The notes under the pieces are model-generated. The model was not told the DNA's origin, did not search any database, and saw nothing but the letters and a program-made list of their open reading frames with translations. From positions 1 to 9,404 of the forward strand of contig JAFDZJ010000399.1 of assembly GCA_018266965.1 (NCBI GenBank): a stretch of 9,404 nt of DNA. The letters run 5' to 3'. Below, piece by piece: positions 1 through 6,591 of the stretch; position 1 is the first letter of the stretch, and every line of letters starts with the position of its first letter. The stretch is from Bacteroidota bacterium. Lineage in GTDB: Bacteria; Bacteroidota; Bacteroidia; Flavobacteriales; Weeksellaceae. A program made the translations under genes and the position numbers.

Positions 1-1356
1 AGATATAATACTTCCGGAGAAATATACAATGCTAATGGAGAAATTGTAGGATTTTACAACAACGAAACCGACAACTATAATCAGAAAAATTACCAATTGC
101 TTTGGGAACAAAAACTAGGTAACTTGTGGAAACTGAACACAACTATACACTACACCCAAGGCAAAGGATATTATGACAATTACAAATCCAACCAAAAATA
201 CAGCAAATACGGACTCCCGAATATAATTATTGGCAATACTACTATTTCCCGTGCCGATTTGATTAGACAAAAATGGCTAGATAATAATTTCTACGGAATT
301 GTTTCCGAGTTACAAGGAAAATTAAACCAATGGAATATTAATATAGGTTGGGTTGCCAATCAGTATTTTGGCAAACACTTTGGCGAAATAACCGATGGAA
401 CTAATCTTCAACCTAGCAATCTTCCTTGGGAATATTATAGAAATCATGCTCTGAAAAATGAAATTTCTGCTTATGGAAAAGTGCTTTATTCTATTGATAA
501 TTGGGGTGTTTTTGCAGATGCACAATTTAGAAACATTCAATATGATAGCCGTGTGGACAAGGCTAGTGCCGAAGAATCTCCTGAATTTGATAAAAAATAT
601 TTCTTCTTTAATCCAAAAATTGGTACTACCTATCAAGCTGGGTTTGGAAATTTCTATTTTTCTTATGCTAATGCTCATAGAGAACCTGCCAGAAATGATT
701 TAAAAGAAAATCCTAATATACAACCAGAGCAACTACACGATTTCGAATTGGGTTACAACACAACTCTTGGAAATATATCGATAGCAGCAAATGTATATTA
801 TATGCTTTATGAAAACCAATTGGTGCTTACAGGTGCTGTAAACGATGTTGGTGCAGCATTACACGAAAACAGTGGTAAAAGCTATAGAAGAGGATTGGAA
901 ATTGTTGCCAATTACAAATTGTCCAAACAATGGAATATTCTTGCAAATACTACCATTAGCCAAAATAAAAATCAAAACTATATTGTAGAAACCAATTTCG
1001 GAACCACCAATTTCGGAAATACAAATATTGCATTTTCTCCTGATTTTATAGGAAATGCAACCATAAATTATTTGCCTACCGAAAAAATAAGTTTATCCTT
1101 GGTACAAAAATTTGTCGGCAAGCAATACATCAACAATACCCAAACCGAAGAGTATAAACTAAACGCCTATCAACTTACCGATTTCTTGGCAAATTACAAA
1201 TGTAGCTGGGGAAAAACAGATATTGGAATTTTTGTTTTGGTTAATAATATATTCAATCGTAGCTATACCAACTATGGAGTAGATTATGGTTCTCCCTATT
1301 ACTATGCACAAGCAAAAGCTAACTTTTTGTTGGGGGTTAATTTAAAATTTAATTAA
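1..1356 (+). CDS. TonB-dependent outer membrane receptor, C-terminal part (5' end outside window)
   Basis: The reading frame is open from base 1, so the start codon lies upstream. The window holds the last 451 residues and the TAA stop. They read as alternating aromatic-rich beta strands and polar loops, such as FYFSYANAHREPARNDLK, then a segment containing HDFELGYNT, then YRRGLEIVANYKLSKQW. The protein ends with strands of the type seen at the C-terminus of TonB-dependent receptor barrels (LLGVNLKFN). The family forms 22-stranded outer membrane barrels that import siderophores, cobalamin or other ligands using TonB-ExbB-ExbD energy. The plug domain, TonB box and signal peptide are not visible, so the ligand cannot be assigned. 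A TTG codon at 97 is not a credible start because the frame continues upstream of it in barrel-like sequence. A short in-frame tandem repeat lies at 991-1018. The family call is secure; the substrate is unknown. Confidence 0.9.
   Translation, partial: RYNTSGEIYNANGEIVGFYNNETDNYNQKNYQLLWEQKLGNLWKLNTTIHYTQGKGYYDNYKSNQKYSKYGLPNIIIGNTTISRADLIRQKWLDNNFYGIVSELQGKLNQWNINIGWVANQYFGKHFGEITDGTNLQPSNLPWEYYRNHALKNEISAYGKVLYSIDNWGVFADAQFRNIQYDSRVDKASAEESPEFDKKYFFFNPKIGTTYQAGFGNFYFSYANAHREPARNDLKENPNIQPEQLHDFELGYNTTLGNISIAANVYYMLYENQLVLTGAVNDVGAALHENSGKSYRRGLEIVANYKLSKQWNILANTTISQNKNQNYIVETNFGTTNFGNTNIAFSPDFIGNATINYLPTEKISLSLVQKFVGKQYINNTQTEEYKLNAYQLTDFLANYKCSWGKTDIGIFVLVNNIFNRSYTNYGVDYGSPYYYAQAKANFLLGVNLKFN
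991..1018 (+). repeat. Tandem 15-bp-period repeat inside the TonB-dependent receptor gene
   Basis: The 13-base word ACCAATTTCGGAA occurs at 991-1003 and again at 1006-1018, a period of 15 bases (5 codons). It encodes TNFGT followed by TNFGN, and the next residues (TNI) begin a third, degenerate copy. The reading frame is kept. The repeat lies between predicted strands in the barrel part, so it probably lengthens or varies a surface loop (inference). Confidence 0.75.
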
Positions 1357-1364
1357 TTCCTGAT

Positions 1365-1388
1365 AATGATTGTGTAGTAAAAATCATT
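1365..1388. terminator. Weak inverted repeat between convergent receptor and fumC genes
   Basis: AATGATT (1365-1371) and AATCATT (1382-1388) form a 7-bp stem with a 10-nt loop in the 33-bp gap between two convergent stop codons. The position suits a shared bidirectional terminator. The stem is short and AT-rich, and no clear T-tract follows on either strand, so the assignment is tentative. Confidence 0.25.
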
Positions 1389-1389
1389 G

Positions 1390-2784
1390 TTATTTCAATC
1401 CACCTACCATATTTTCTGGCACTACCCATTGGTCAAATTGTTCGGCGGTTAACAACCCTAATCTCACGGCTTCTTCTTTTAGCGTTGTTCCGTTTAGGTG
1501 TGCTGCTTTTGCAATTTTGGCGGCATTTTCATATCCTATATGGGTATTGAGTGCAGTAACCAACATTAGCGAATTGTCCACCAATTCTTTTATCCTGCCT
1601 AGGTTTGGTTCTATACCAACAGCACAATGGTCATTAAAAGAAATCATGGAATCTGCTAATAGTGTTGCGGACTGCAAAAAATTGTACGCCATAACAGGTT
1701 TGAAAACATTGAGTTCATAATTACCTTGTGTTCCAGCAAAAGATATGGTGGTGTCGTTTCCCAAAACTTGTGTACAAACCATTGTTAAGGCTTCGTTTTG
1801 TGTAGGATTTACTTTTCCAGGCATGATGGACGAACCAGGTTCGTTTTCGGGGATATGGATTTCGCCAATTCCTGATCTAGGTCCAGAAGCAAGAAGACGA
1901 ATATCTTGTGCTATTTTGTATAAACTAACTGCCAATTGTTTCAATGCACCATGGGTTTCTACAATTGCATCGTGTGTAGCCAAAGCCTCGAATTTGTTAG
2001 GAGCAGTTACAAAAGGATGTCCAGAAAATTGTGCTATATAGTCAGCAACTTTTTCTGCATACCCATTTGGGGTGTTGAGTCCTGTCCCAACAGCTGTACC
2101 TCCCAAAGCAATTTCTTGTAAGTGAGGCAAAGTATTTTCAATGGCTTTTTTTGCGTATTTTAGTTGAGCAGCATACCCGGAAAATTCTTGTCCCAAAGTA
2201 AGAGGAGTTGCGTCCATTAGGTGTGTCCTACCAATTTTTACAACAGTTTGGAAATCTATGGATTTTTTTTCTAATGTATTGGTAAGTTTTTCCAAAGCAG
2301 GAATGGTTTTTTCTACCACTTTTTTGTATGCCGCAATGTGCATAGCTGTTGGGAAAGTATCGTTGGAGGATTGAGATTTATTAACATCATCGTTGGGGTG
2401 TATTTCGGTTTTTTCTCCCAAAATCCCTCCACCATTAATATGGGATTTGTTGGCAATAACTTCGTTTACATTCATATTGCTTTGTGTTCCGGAACCCGTC
2501 TGCCAAATTACCAAAGGAAATTGGTCATAGAGTTTACCTGACAAAATTTCTTCGCAAACCAAAGCAATTGAATCTCTTTTCTCTGGGGAAAGAACTCCCA
2601 AATCTGCGTTGGTATAAGCTGCTGCTTTTTTTAGAATTGCAAAAGCATCTATTATTTCTTTGGGCATGGAAGAGTGTTCGCCAATATCAAAATTATTTCT
2701 AGACCGTTCTGTTTGCGCTCCCCATAGTTTGTCTGCTGGGACTTTTACTTCGCCCATGGTATCGTGTTCTATTCTGAAATTCAT
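1390..2784 (-). CDS. fumC: Class II fumarate hydratase (fumarase C)
   Basis: This enzyme catalyses the reversible hydration of fumarate to L-malate in the TCA cycle, in the cytoplasm, as an iron-independent homotetramer. The 464-residue product matches the usual family length (about 460-470). The family blocks are all visible in order: GSGTQSNMNVNEV near residues 97-109, HPNDDVN at 129-135, GRTH with Thr187-His188 (the proton-relay histidine position), and the fumarase/aspartase signature GSSIMPGKVNPTQ at 317-329, whose serine-containing loop supplies the catalytic base. The ATG start gives MNFRIEHDTMGEV, the normal family N-terminus. No residue is missing and the frame is intact. It is transcribed alone, convergent with the receptor gene and divergent from the small TonB_C-like gene. 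Aspartate ammonia-lyase is a related alternative, but the N-terminal and C-terminal motifs fit fumarase better. Confidence 0.97.
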   Translation of the reverse strand: MNFRIEHDTMGEVKVPADKLWGAQTERSRNNFDIGEHSSMPKEIIDAFAILKKAAAYTNADLGVLSPEKRDSIALVCEEILSGKLYDQFPLVIWQTGSGTQSNMNVNEVIANKSHINGGGILGEKTEIHPNDDVNKSQSSNDTFPTAMHIAAYKKVVEKTIPALEKLTNTLEKKSIDFQTVVKIGRTHLMDATPLTLGQEFSGYAAQLKYAKKAIENTLPHLQEIALGGTAVGTGLNTPNGYAEKVADYIAQFSGHPFVTAPNKFEALATHDAIVETHGALKQLAVSLYKIAQDIRLLASGPRSGIGEIHIPENEPGSSIMPGKVNPTQNEALTMVCTQVLGNDTTISFAGTQGNYELNVFKPVMAYNFLQSATLLADSMISFNDHCAVGIEPNLGRIKELVDNSLMLVTALNTHIGYENAAKIAKAAHLNGTTLKEEAVRLGLLTAEQFDQWVVPENMVGGLK

Positions 2785-2871
2785 TATAAAAAATTTTTAT
2801 AAAATTAGGCAGAAATAACTATATAAAAATAATTCAACCATTAAAAACATCAATCATTCAGTTTTATAATC

Positions 2872-2879
2872 CAAATATT
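2872..2879 (-). promoter_or_regulatory. Possible -7 box for fumC
   Basis: On the minus strand this reads AATATTTG, which matches the Bacteroidota -7 consensus TAnnTTTG at all but the first defined base. It lies 87 bp upstream of the fumC ATG in the only intergenic space available. No TTG -33 element is visible at the usual spacing, so this is a weak candidate. Confidence 0.3.
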
Positions 2880-2908
2880 TATAAGGCTCTATTTCTTGAA
2901 AAATTTGT

Positions 2909-2916
2909 TATTTTTG
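2909..2916 (+). promoter_or_regulatory. Putative -7 promoter box (TAnnTTTG) for the TonB_C-like gene and tadA
   Basis: TATTTTTG is a full match to the TAnnTTTG box used by the Bacteroidota primary sigma factor. It lies 33 bp before the GTG start at 2950, leaving room for a 5' leader of roughly 25-30 nt. A -33 TTG at the standard distance is not evident. The surrounding sequence is T-rich, so chance matches are possible. Confidence 0.45.
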
Positions 2917-2949
2917 TAAGATAACTTCATTTTTTTAAAAAAACATACT

Positions 2950-3579
2950 GTGCAAAAAAACCTATATATATTCCTATTTTTCTTGTTATCTCATTTGTTC
3001 TTTGGGCAACAGAATGAAGAGTTCAAAAAAGCGAAAGGATATTTTGACAACCACAGGATATTGCTGGGACAATCATTCAAAAAACAATTTGATTTGGAAA
3101 AAGATGATTATAAAAAAATAGAAATAAAAAAAACTTTTGCAGAATTTATGGTTAAAATGGACAGTTTGCAGAATGTTGAATTTATAAACTCGTTGATTAG
3201 AGTAAAAAACCAAGAAGCACTTTTTCCAAAACAAGAAACAGATACCAAACAAAGTTTTGTGCATGAAGGGAATAAACTTCCACAAAATGAAAAACCTGCA
3301 ACCTATCCTGGTGGACTAAACGAAATGAGAAAAGAAGTTGTTAATCTATTGTATATAGATGGTAGTCCAGCTACAAAAGAGTTGAAAACCGATGTTGCCT
3401 TTATAGTAGAAAAAGATGGAGAAATAACTCATGTAGAAGCCTTTGGAGACAATCCAACTTTCAATAGGCAGGCAGAAATTGCTATGTATCTTTTGCCAAA
3501 AAAATTCAGTCCTGCAGTTATTAACAATAATTTGGTAAGATACAGATTCAAGATGCCACTTACAATGAAGTTCGATTAA
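2950..3579 (+). CDS. Small exported protein with a TonB C-terminal-like domain
   Basis: The product has 209 residues. Residues 1-19 form a hydrophobic signal peptide (MQKNLYIFLFFLLSHLFFG), probably cleaved near the GQQ that follows, so the protein should reach the periplasm or beyond. Residues 22-115 are a charged, lysine- and glutamate-rich, mostly helical region. Residues 118-209 resemble the TonB_C fold: TYPGG, then the strand segment VAFIVEKDGEITHVEAFGD, then a helix with FNRQAEIAMYLLPKKFSPA, then a final strand VRYRFKMPLTMKF. Such domains in TonB contact outer membrane receptors. This protein lacks the N-terminal anchor plus long proline-rich spacer of classical TonB, so a role as an energy transducer is doubtful. 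GTG at 2950 is chosen because the signal peptide starts exactly there and the next in-frame ATG is near residue 68, inside the mature protein. It precedes tadA by 14 bp, probably in one operon. The exact function is unknown. Confidence 0.75.
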   Translation: MQKNLYIFLFFLLSHLFFGQQNEEFKKAKGYFDNHRILLGQSFKKQFDLEKDDYKKIEIKKTFAEFMVKMDSLQNVEFINSLIRVKNQEALFPKQETDTKQSFVHEGNKLPQNEKPATYPGGLNEMRKEVVNLLYIDGSPATKELKTDVAFIVEKDGEITHVEAFGDNPTFNRQAEIAMYLLPKKFSPAVINNNLVRYRFKMPLTMKFD

Positions 3580-3593
3580 AAAATATTTTGAAG

Positions 3594-4025
3594 ATGTTTA
3601 CCAACGAATATTTTATGAGATTAGCCTATCAAGAAGCATTGTTGGCACTGGAAAAAGATGAAGTCCCTGTGGGTTGCGTTGTGGTTTTTAATGATAGGGT
3701 TATTGCCAAAGGACATAATCTTACAGAAATGCTAAATGATGTTACCGCCCATGCAGAAATGCAGGCAATTACTTCGGCAGCCAATTTTTTAGGTGGAAAA
3801 TATTTGATTGACTGTACACTTTTTGTTACCCTAGAACCCTGTGTGATGTGTGCAGGTGCTTTGGCTTGGTCCCAGATTAGCAAAGTTGTAATAGGTGCCA
3901 AAGATTTGCATAGAGGTTATATTGCAAAAGGAATTTCCTTGCACCCAAAAACCGAAGTTATTACAGGGGTATTGGAACAAGAATGTTCGGAGCTGATAAA
4001 AGATTTTTTTAAAAGTAAAAGATAA
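3594..4025 (+). CDS. tadA: tRNA-specific adenosine deaminase (nucleoside deaminase) TadA
   Basis: TadA converts the wobble adenosine A34 of tRNA-Arg(ACG) to inosine in the cytoplasm. The 143-residue product shows the cytidine/deoxycytidylate deaminase zinc site: His53-Ala-Glu55 (zinc ligand and proton-shuttling glutamate) inside NDVTAHAEMQAI, and PCVMCAGA with zinc ligands Cys83 and Cys86. The TadA-like N-terminus (FMRLAYQEALLALEKDEVPVG) and the C-terminal helix ending in DFFKSKR are present. The ATG at 3594 is preferred over an in-frame TTG at 3588, because MFTNEYFM is the expected family start. The gene follows the TonB_C-like gene by 14 bp and probably shares its transcript. Its stop codon lies only 2 bp from the stop of the convergent glycosyltransferase. 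A guanine or cytosine deaminase is a less likely alternative, because the TAHAE and EPCVMCAGA motifs are typical of TadA. Confidence 0.92.
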   Translation: MFTNEYFMRLAYQEALLALEKDEVPVGCVVVFNDRVIAKGHNLTEMLNDVTAHAEMQAITSAANFLGGKYLIDCTLFVTLEPCVMCAGALAWSQISKVVIGAKDLHRGYIAKGISLHPKTEVITGVLEQECSELIKDFFKSKR

Positions 4026-4066
4026 AGTTAATTGAGATTTTCATCTACAATAGAAGAAACTTTATC
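4021..4066 (-). terminator. Possible terminator of the sufE-GT9 unit, overlapping the tadA 3' end
   Basis: GATAAAGTT (4021-4029) and AACTTTATC (4058-4066) are perfect 9-bp inverted repeats around a 28-nt loop. Read on the minus strand, the hairpin is followed at once by a T-rich tract, TTTTACTTTT. It lies across the end of the GT9 gene and the last codon of tadA. The stem is AT-rich and the loop is long, so the strength is uncertain. On the plus strand no comparable T-run follows. Confidence 0.4.
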
Positions 4067-5020
4067 ATAAATTTTCTCCACCTGCAATTCATTAAGACAA
4101 GCCCAATCTCCACGATAACAGTCTTTGTCTCCAAATACCGAACATGGTCTGCAAGTTAAATCTTTTACCTGTATTACATCTTCCATTTTTTGTCCATATC
4201 CCAAAAATCCAGCAAAAGGATGTGTTGCACCCCAAATAGAAACGCAACGAGTACCTACCAAACTTGCCAAGTGCATATTGGCGGAATCCATAGAAATCAT
4301 GATTTCCAGAGAAGCAATTTTTTCTAATTCGCCATCTAGTTTCAATTTTCCTGCTAATGATTTTGTATTGGGAATTTCTTTTTCCCATTGTTCCAACAAA
4401 TCTTGCTCGTTTTTCCCTCCTCCAAAAAAATAAACAGGATACTTTTCTGCAATTTTTTTAGCCAAAACAAAAGATTTGTCCAAAGGAAGCATTTTCCCTT
4501 TGTGTTGGGCGAATGGAGCGAATCCAACTCCTTTTTTTTGTTTTAAATTATTTTCCAATTGATGAGATAATACCATAGAAAATCCCATGGCTCGAAAAAC
4601 ATCAGCATACCTTTCTACTGTTGGTTGTAGTTGTATTTTTTCTAAATTCCAAACATCGGTAAGGTGTTGTTTTTCTTCTTTGCCTTTGTTTATTTTGAAT
4701 ACTTTATAGGATTTTCTTTCCAAAAATTTATTCAGCAATCTGGATCGGATTACCCCATGCAAATCGGCAACCAAATTGGGGTGGTAAAGCAAATGTAACT
4801 CTTTGGCTAGTTTTTTCAATCCAAAATATCCATCGTATTGTTCCACATCAATCCCATGAAAAATCAATCTTGGAATATTAGAAAACAGAGCCTCAAAATT
4901 TTTTCTGCTTACCATTATAATTTCTGTTTCGGGGTTTTGAATTAGAAATTCTTTTATAACAGGAGCTGTCATTGCAACATCTCCAAAGGCAGAAAATCGA
5001 TATGCTAATATCCTGGTCAT
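4028..5020 (-). CDS. Glycosyltransferase family 9 (ADP-heptose:LPS heptosyltransferase-like)
   Basis: Family 9 enzymes transfer heptose or related sugars from nucleotide donors to the lipopolysaccharide core at the inner face of the cytoplasmic membrane. The product has 330 residues, a normal length. Visible features are an N-terminal Rossmann segment with RFSAFGDVAMTAPVI (residues 8-22, the acceptor-side motif), GFAPFAQHKGKMLPL (166-180), FFGGG (198-202), SLAGKLKL (221-228), and the donor-binding motif MDSANMHLASLVGT (244-257) followed by WGATHPFAGFLGYGQ. A C-terminal cysteine set (Cys290, Cys293, Cys301, Cys308) matches the pattern common in this family. The ATG overlaps the sufE stop codon (ATGA), so translation is probably coupled to sufE. 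The sugar and acceptor cannot be fixed from sequence alone. A waaF/rfaF symbol would overstate the evidence. Confidence 0.88.
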   Translation of the reverse strand: MTRILAYRFSAFGDVAMTAPVIKEFLIQNPETEIIMVSRKNFEALFSNIPRLIFHGIDVEQYDGYFGLKKLAKELHLLYHPNLVADLHGVIRSRLLNKFLERKSYKVFKINKGKEEKQHLTDVWNLEKIQLQPTVERYADVFRAMGFSMVLSHQLENNLKQKKGVGFAPFAQHKGKMLPLDKSFVLAKKIAEKYPVYFFGGGKNEQDLLEQWEKEIPNTKSLAGKLKLDGELEKIASLEIMISMDSANMHLASLVGTRCVSIWGATHPFAGFLGYGQKMEDVIQVKDLTCRPCSVFGDKDCYRGDWACLNELQVEKIYDKVSSIVDENLN

Positions 5021-5436
5021 GATTTCAATTGATAGGCAACTGCATAAAATTTTATTTGCTTGGTCATCGCCATCAATCCATTGGCTCTGGTTGGAGAAAG
5101 AAATTCTTGCAATCCAATTTCTTCTATAAATTTGAAATCCGAATCTACAATTTCCTTGGTACTGTGTCCACTGTATATAGAAACCAACAGTGCTATAATC
5201 CCTTTTGGAAGTATCCCATCGGAGTCAGCTTCAAAAAAAAGTTTGCCCTCTTTGTACTCTGGTACTATCCATACTCTGGATTGGCAACCTTTGATGAGAT
5301 TTTCCTCTTTTTTTTCATTGTCCGGAATACCTACCAGTGATTTTCCAAGATCAATGATATATTCGTATTTCTGTTCCCAATCTTCCAAAAAATTGAAGTC
5401 TTCTACTATTTCTTTTTGTTTTTCTTGAATTGTCAT
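5017..5436 (-). CDS. sufE: SufE family cysteine desulfurase activator
   Basis: SufE accepts persulfide sulfur from the SufS cysteine desulfurase and passes it to the SufBCD scaffold for iron-sulfur cluster assembly in the cytoplasm. Starting at the ATG at 5436, the product has 139 residues, the usual size. The key cysteine is Cys51 in LIKGCQSRVW, the same position as in the E. coli protein. Other family features are FNFLEDWEQKYEYIIDLGK near the N-terminus, FEADSDGILPKGIIALLVSIYSG in the middle, and LSPTRANGLMAMTKQI near the C-terminus. A TTG eight codons upstream keeps the frame open, but it lies within a -7 promoter box and would give a non-family N-terminus. The other suf genes are not in this window. 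The 3' end overlaps the GT9 gene by 4 bp (ATGA). Confidence 0.95.
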   Translation of the reverse strand: MTIQEKQKEIVEDFNFLEDWEQKYEYIIDLGKSLVGIPDNEKKEENLIKGCQSRVWIVPEYKEGKLFFEADSDGILPKGIIALLVSIYSGHSTKEIVDSDFKFIEEIGLQEFLSPTRANGLMAMTKQIKFYAVAYQLKS

Positions 5437-5457
5437 TGGTTTGTAATCTGTTGTTTG

Positions 5458-5465
5458 CAAAGATA
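5458..5465 (-). promoter_or_regulatory. Putative -7 promoter box (TAnnTTTG) for sufE-GT9
   Basis: On the minus strand this reads TATCTTTG, a full match to the Bacteroidota -7 consensus. It lies in the 43-bp gap between the GT4 stop codon and the sufE ATG. This suggests that sufE and GT9 can be transcribed separately from the upstream DUF885-GT4 pair. It also supports the ATG at 5436 over the TTG at 5460. The -33 region would fall inside the last codons of the GT4 gene, where no clear TTG is seen. Confidence 0.5.
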
Positions 5466-5479
5466 GTTCATTTGGATAA

Positions 5480-6589
5480 TTAGTTAAAAGTTTCTTGAAC
5501 TACTTGGTTGTACAATGCTAGTAAATTTGGTTGTTCGTTCTCCCAACAAAGTTCTTTGGAAGCGTTTTCTAGAGCGGGTTTATAATAATTTTTTCCTAGT
5601 GCCAATACTTTGTTTATTTTATTAGAAAGTTCGATTTCGCTATGGTTTTCAATAAATTCACCGACAGCAAATCGGTTAATTATTTTTTTCATTTCTGGGA
5701 AATTGGAGCAGACAACAGGAACGCCGGATTGTATGTAATCCGAAATTTTGTTGGGTAAAGAGTAGTAATAACTCCAACCATTATTTTCCTCTATACTTAT
5801 TCCAACCGATGCTTTGGGTGTAATTTCTCGTAATTTTTCTGGGCTTAATTTCCCCAAAAACTTTATTTTCTCTGTTAGTTTCAAAGATTCCGAAAGTCCT
5901 TGATATTCTTCCAATTTAGGTCCTGTTCCTACAATCCAAAGTGCAGCATTGTCTATAAGTTTCATAGCAGGAATTACCTTGTCCAAACCTCTGGAAGGGT
6001 TGATTGCACCTTGATATAAGATTATTTTTGTAGAACTGTCTTCATTTTCTTCCTTTACATTCGTTATCCTTTTGGGCAAATTTCGTACGACAACCGGTTT
6101 GTTAATAGCGTATTTTTTTTCATACCATTCAGCGTAGCTATCATTGGCACACATCATATATTTGATGTTTGGAACCGTGATTTTTTCTACCAATTGCCAT
6201 ATTTTTTTTGTCCATTTATTATTTAATGATGGCATTTCCGTAAAAATTTCGTGGCTATCGTATATCAATGGGATTTTAAATCTTTTACTTAAAAAATAAT
6301 TCGGGAGTATTGTATCCAAATCATTAGCTACAAAAATGCAATTCTCGGATTTTTTCTTCTTCAAATACGCATAAAGTTTTAGGTTAAATTCAACATAAGC
6401 CCATTTCAACCTTTTGGATTTCAAAGGTATTCTATAGTGTGGATAAGGTCTATTGATTGTTGGTAAACCGTCCCAAGAAGAGCCGATAAGCTCTACCGAA
6501 AATCCATTATTGTGTAGTGTTTCGCAAATTTTTTCTATTCTTTGGTCGGTGTACAAGTTGTTGAAAACCGAGACCAGCACCTTTGTCAT
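5480..6589 (-). CDS. Glycosyltransferase family 4 (GT-B fold, group 1)
   Basis: This is a cytoplasmic or membrane-associated glycosyltransferase of the GT-B fold. It probably adds a sugar to a cell-surface glycan or glycolipid; donor and acceptor are unknown. The 369-residue product has an N-terminal Rossmann domain with TDQRIEK near residue 14, VANDLDT (87-93) and IYDSHEIFTEMP (109-120). The C-terminal donor-binding domain carries ILYQGAINPSRGLDKVI (190-206), IVGTGPKLEEY (219-229), KIKFLGKLSPEKL (241-253) and the SLPNKISDYIQSGVPVVCSNFPEM block (277-300), where family 4 enzymes hold the nucleotide-sugar. The ATG at 6589 is chosen over a TTG at 6610: MTKVLVSVFNN is a natural start for the first beta strand, and the TTG lies inside the upstream gene. 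The upstream DUF885 stop codon is 2 bp away, so the two are probably translationally coupled. Confidence 0.88.
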   Translation of the reverse strand: MTKVLVSVFNNLYTDQRIEKICETLHNNGFSVELIGSSWDGLPTINRPYPHYRIPLKSKRLKWAYVEFNLKLYAYLKKKKSENCIFVANDLDTILPNYFLSKRFKIPLIYDSHEIFTEMPSLNNKWTKKIWQLVEKITVPNIKYMMCANDSYAEWYEKKYAINKPVVVRNLPKRITNVKEENEDSSTKIILYQGAINPSRGLDKVIPAMKLIDNAALWIVGTGPKLEEYQGLSESLKLTEKIKFLGKLSPEKLREITPKASVGISIEENNGWSYYYSLPNKISDYIQSGVPVVCSNFPEMKKIINRFAVGEFIENHSEIELSNKINKVLALGKNYYKPALENASKELCWENEQPNLLALYNQVVQETFN

Positions 6590-6591
6590 GT

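Noticed and set aside
322..678. Minus-strand open frame of 118 codons inside the receptor gene
   Set aside because: It lies entirely opposite a well-supported barrel-coding frame, has no recognisable domain, and its composition follows from the plus-strand codons.
2785..2949. Possible small RNA or riboswitch in the divergent intergenic region
   Set aside because: The sequence is very AT-rich with no stable stem or recognisable motif. Only promoter-like boxes are supportable.
4125..4151. Four-cysteine cluster near the C-terminus of the GT9 protein as a possible metal site
   Set aside because: A C-terminal cysteine set of this kind is common in heptosyltransferase-like family 9 proteins, so it is a family feature rather than a novelty.
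4092..4388. Minus-strand frame of 98 codons within the GT9 gene
   Set aside because: It is a shifted-frame reading of the conserved GT9 C-terminal domain, and that frame is intact in GT9 itself.
5029..5428. Two plus-strand open frames of about 100-120 codons opposite sufE
   Set aside because: They overlap the conserved SufE coding sequence completely and resemble no known family; they are antisense shadows.
5437..5460. Eight-residue N-terminal extension of SufE from a TTG codon
   Set aside because: The extension overlaps a -7 promoter box, and the ATG at 5436 gives the normal family start with the catalytic cysteine at position 51.
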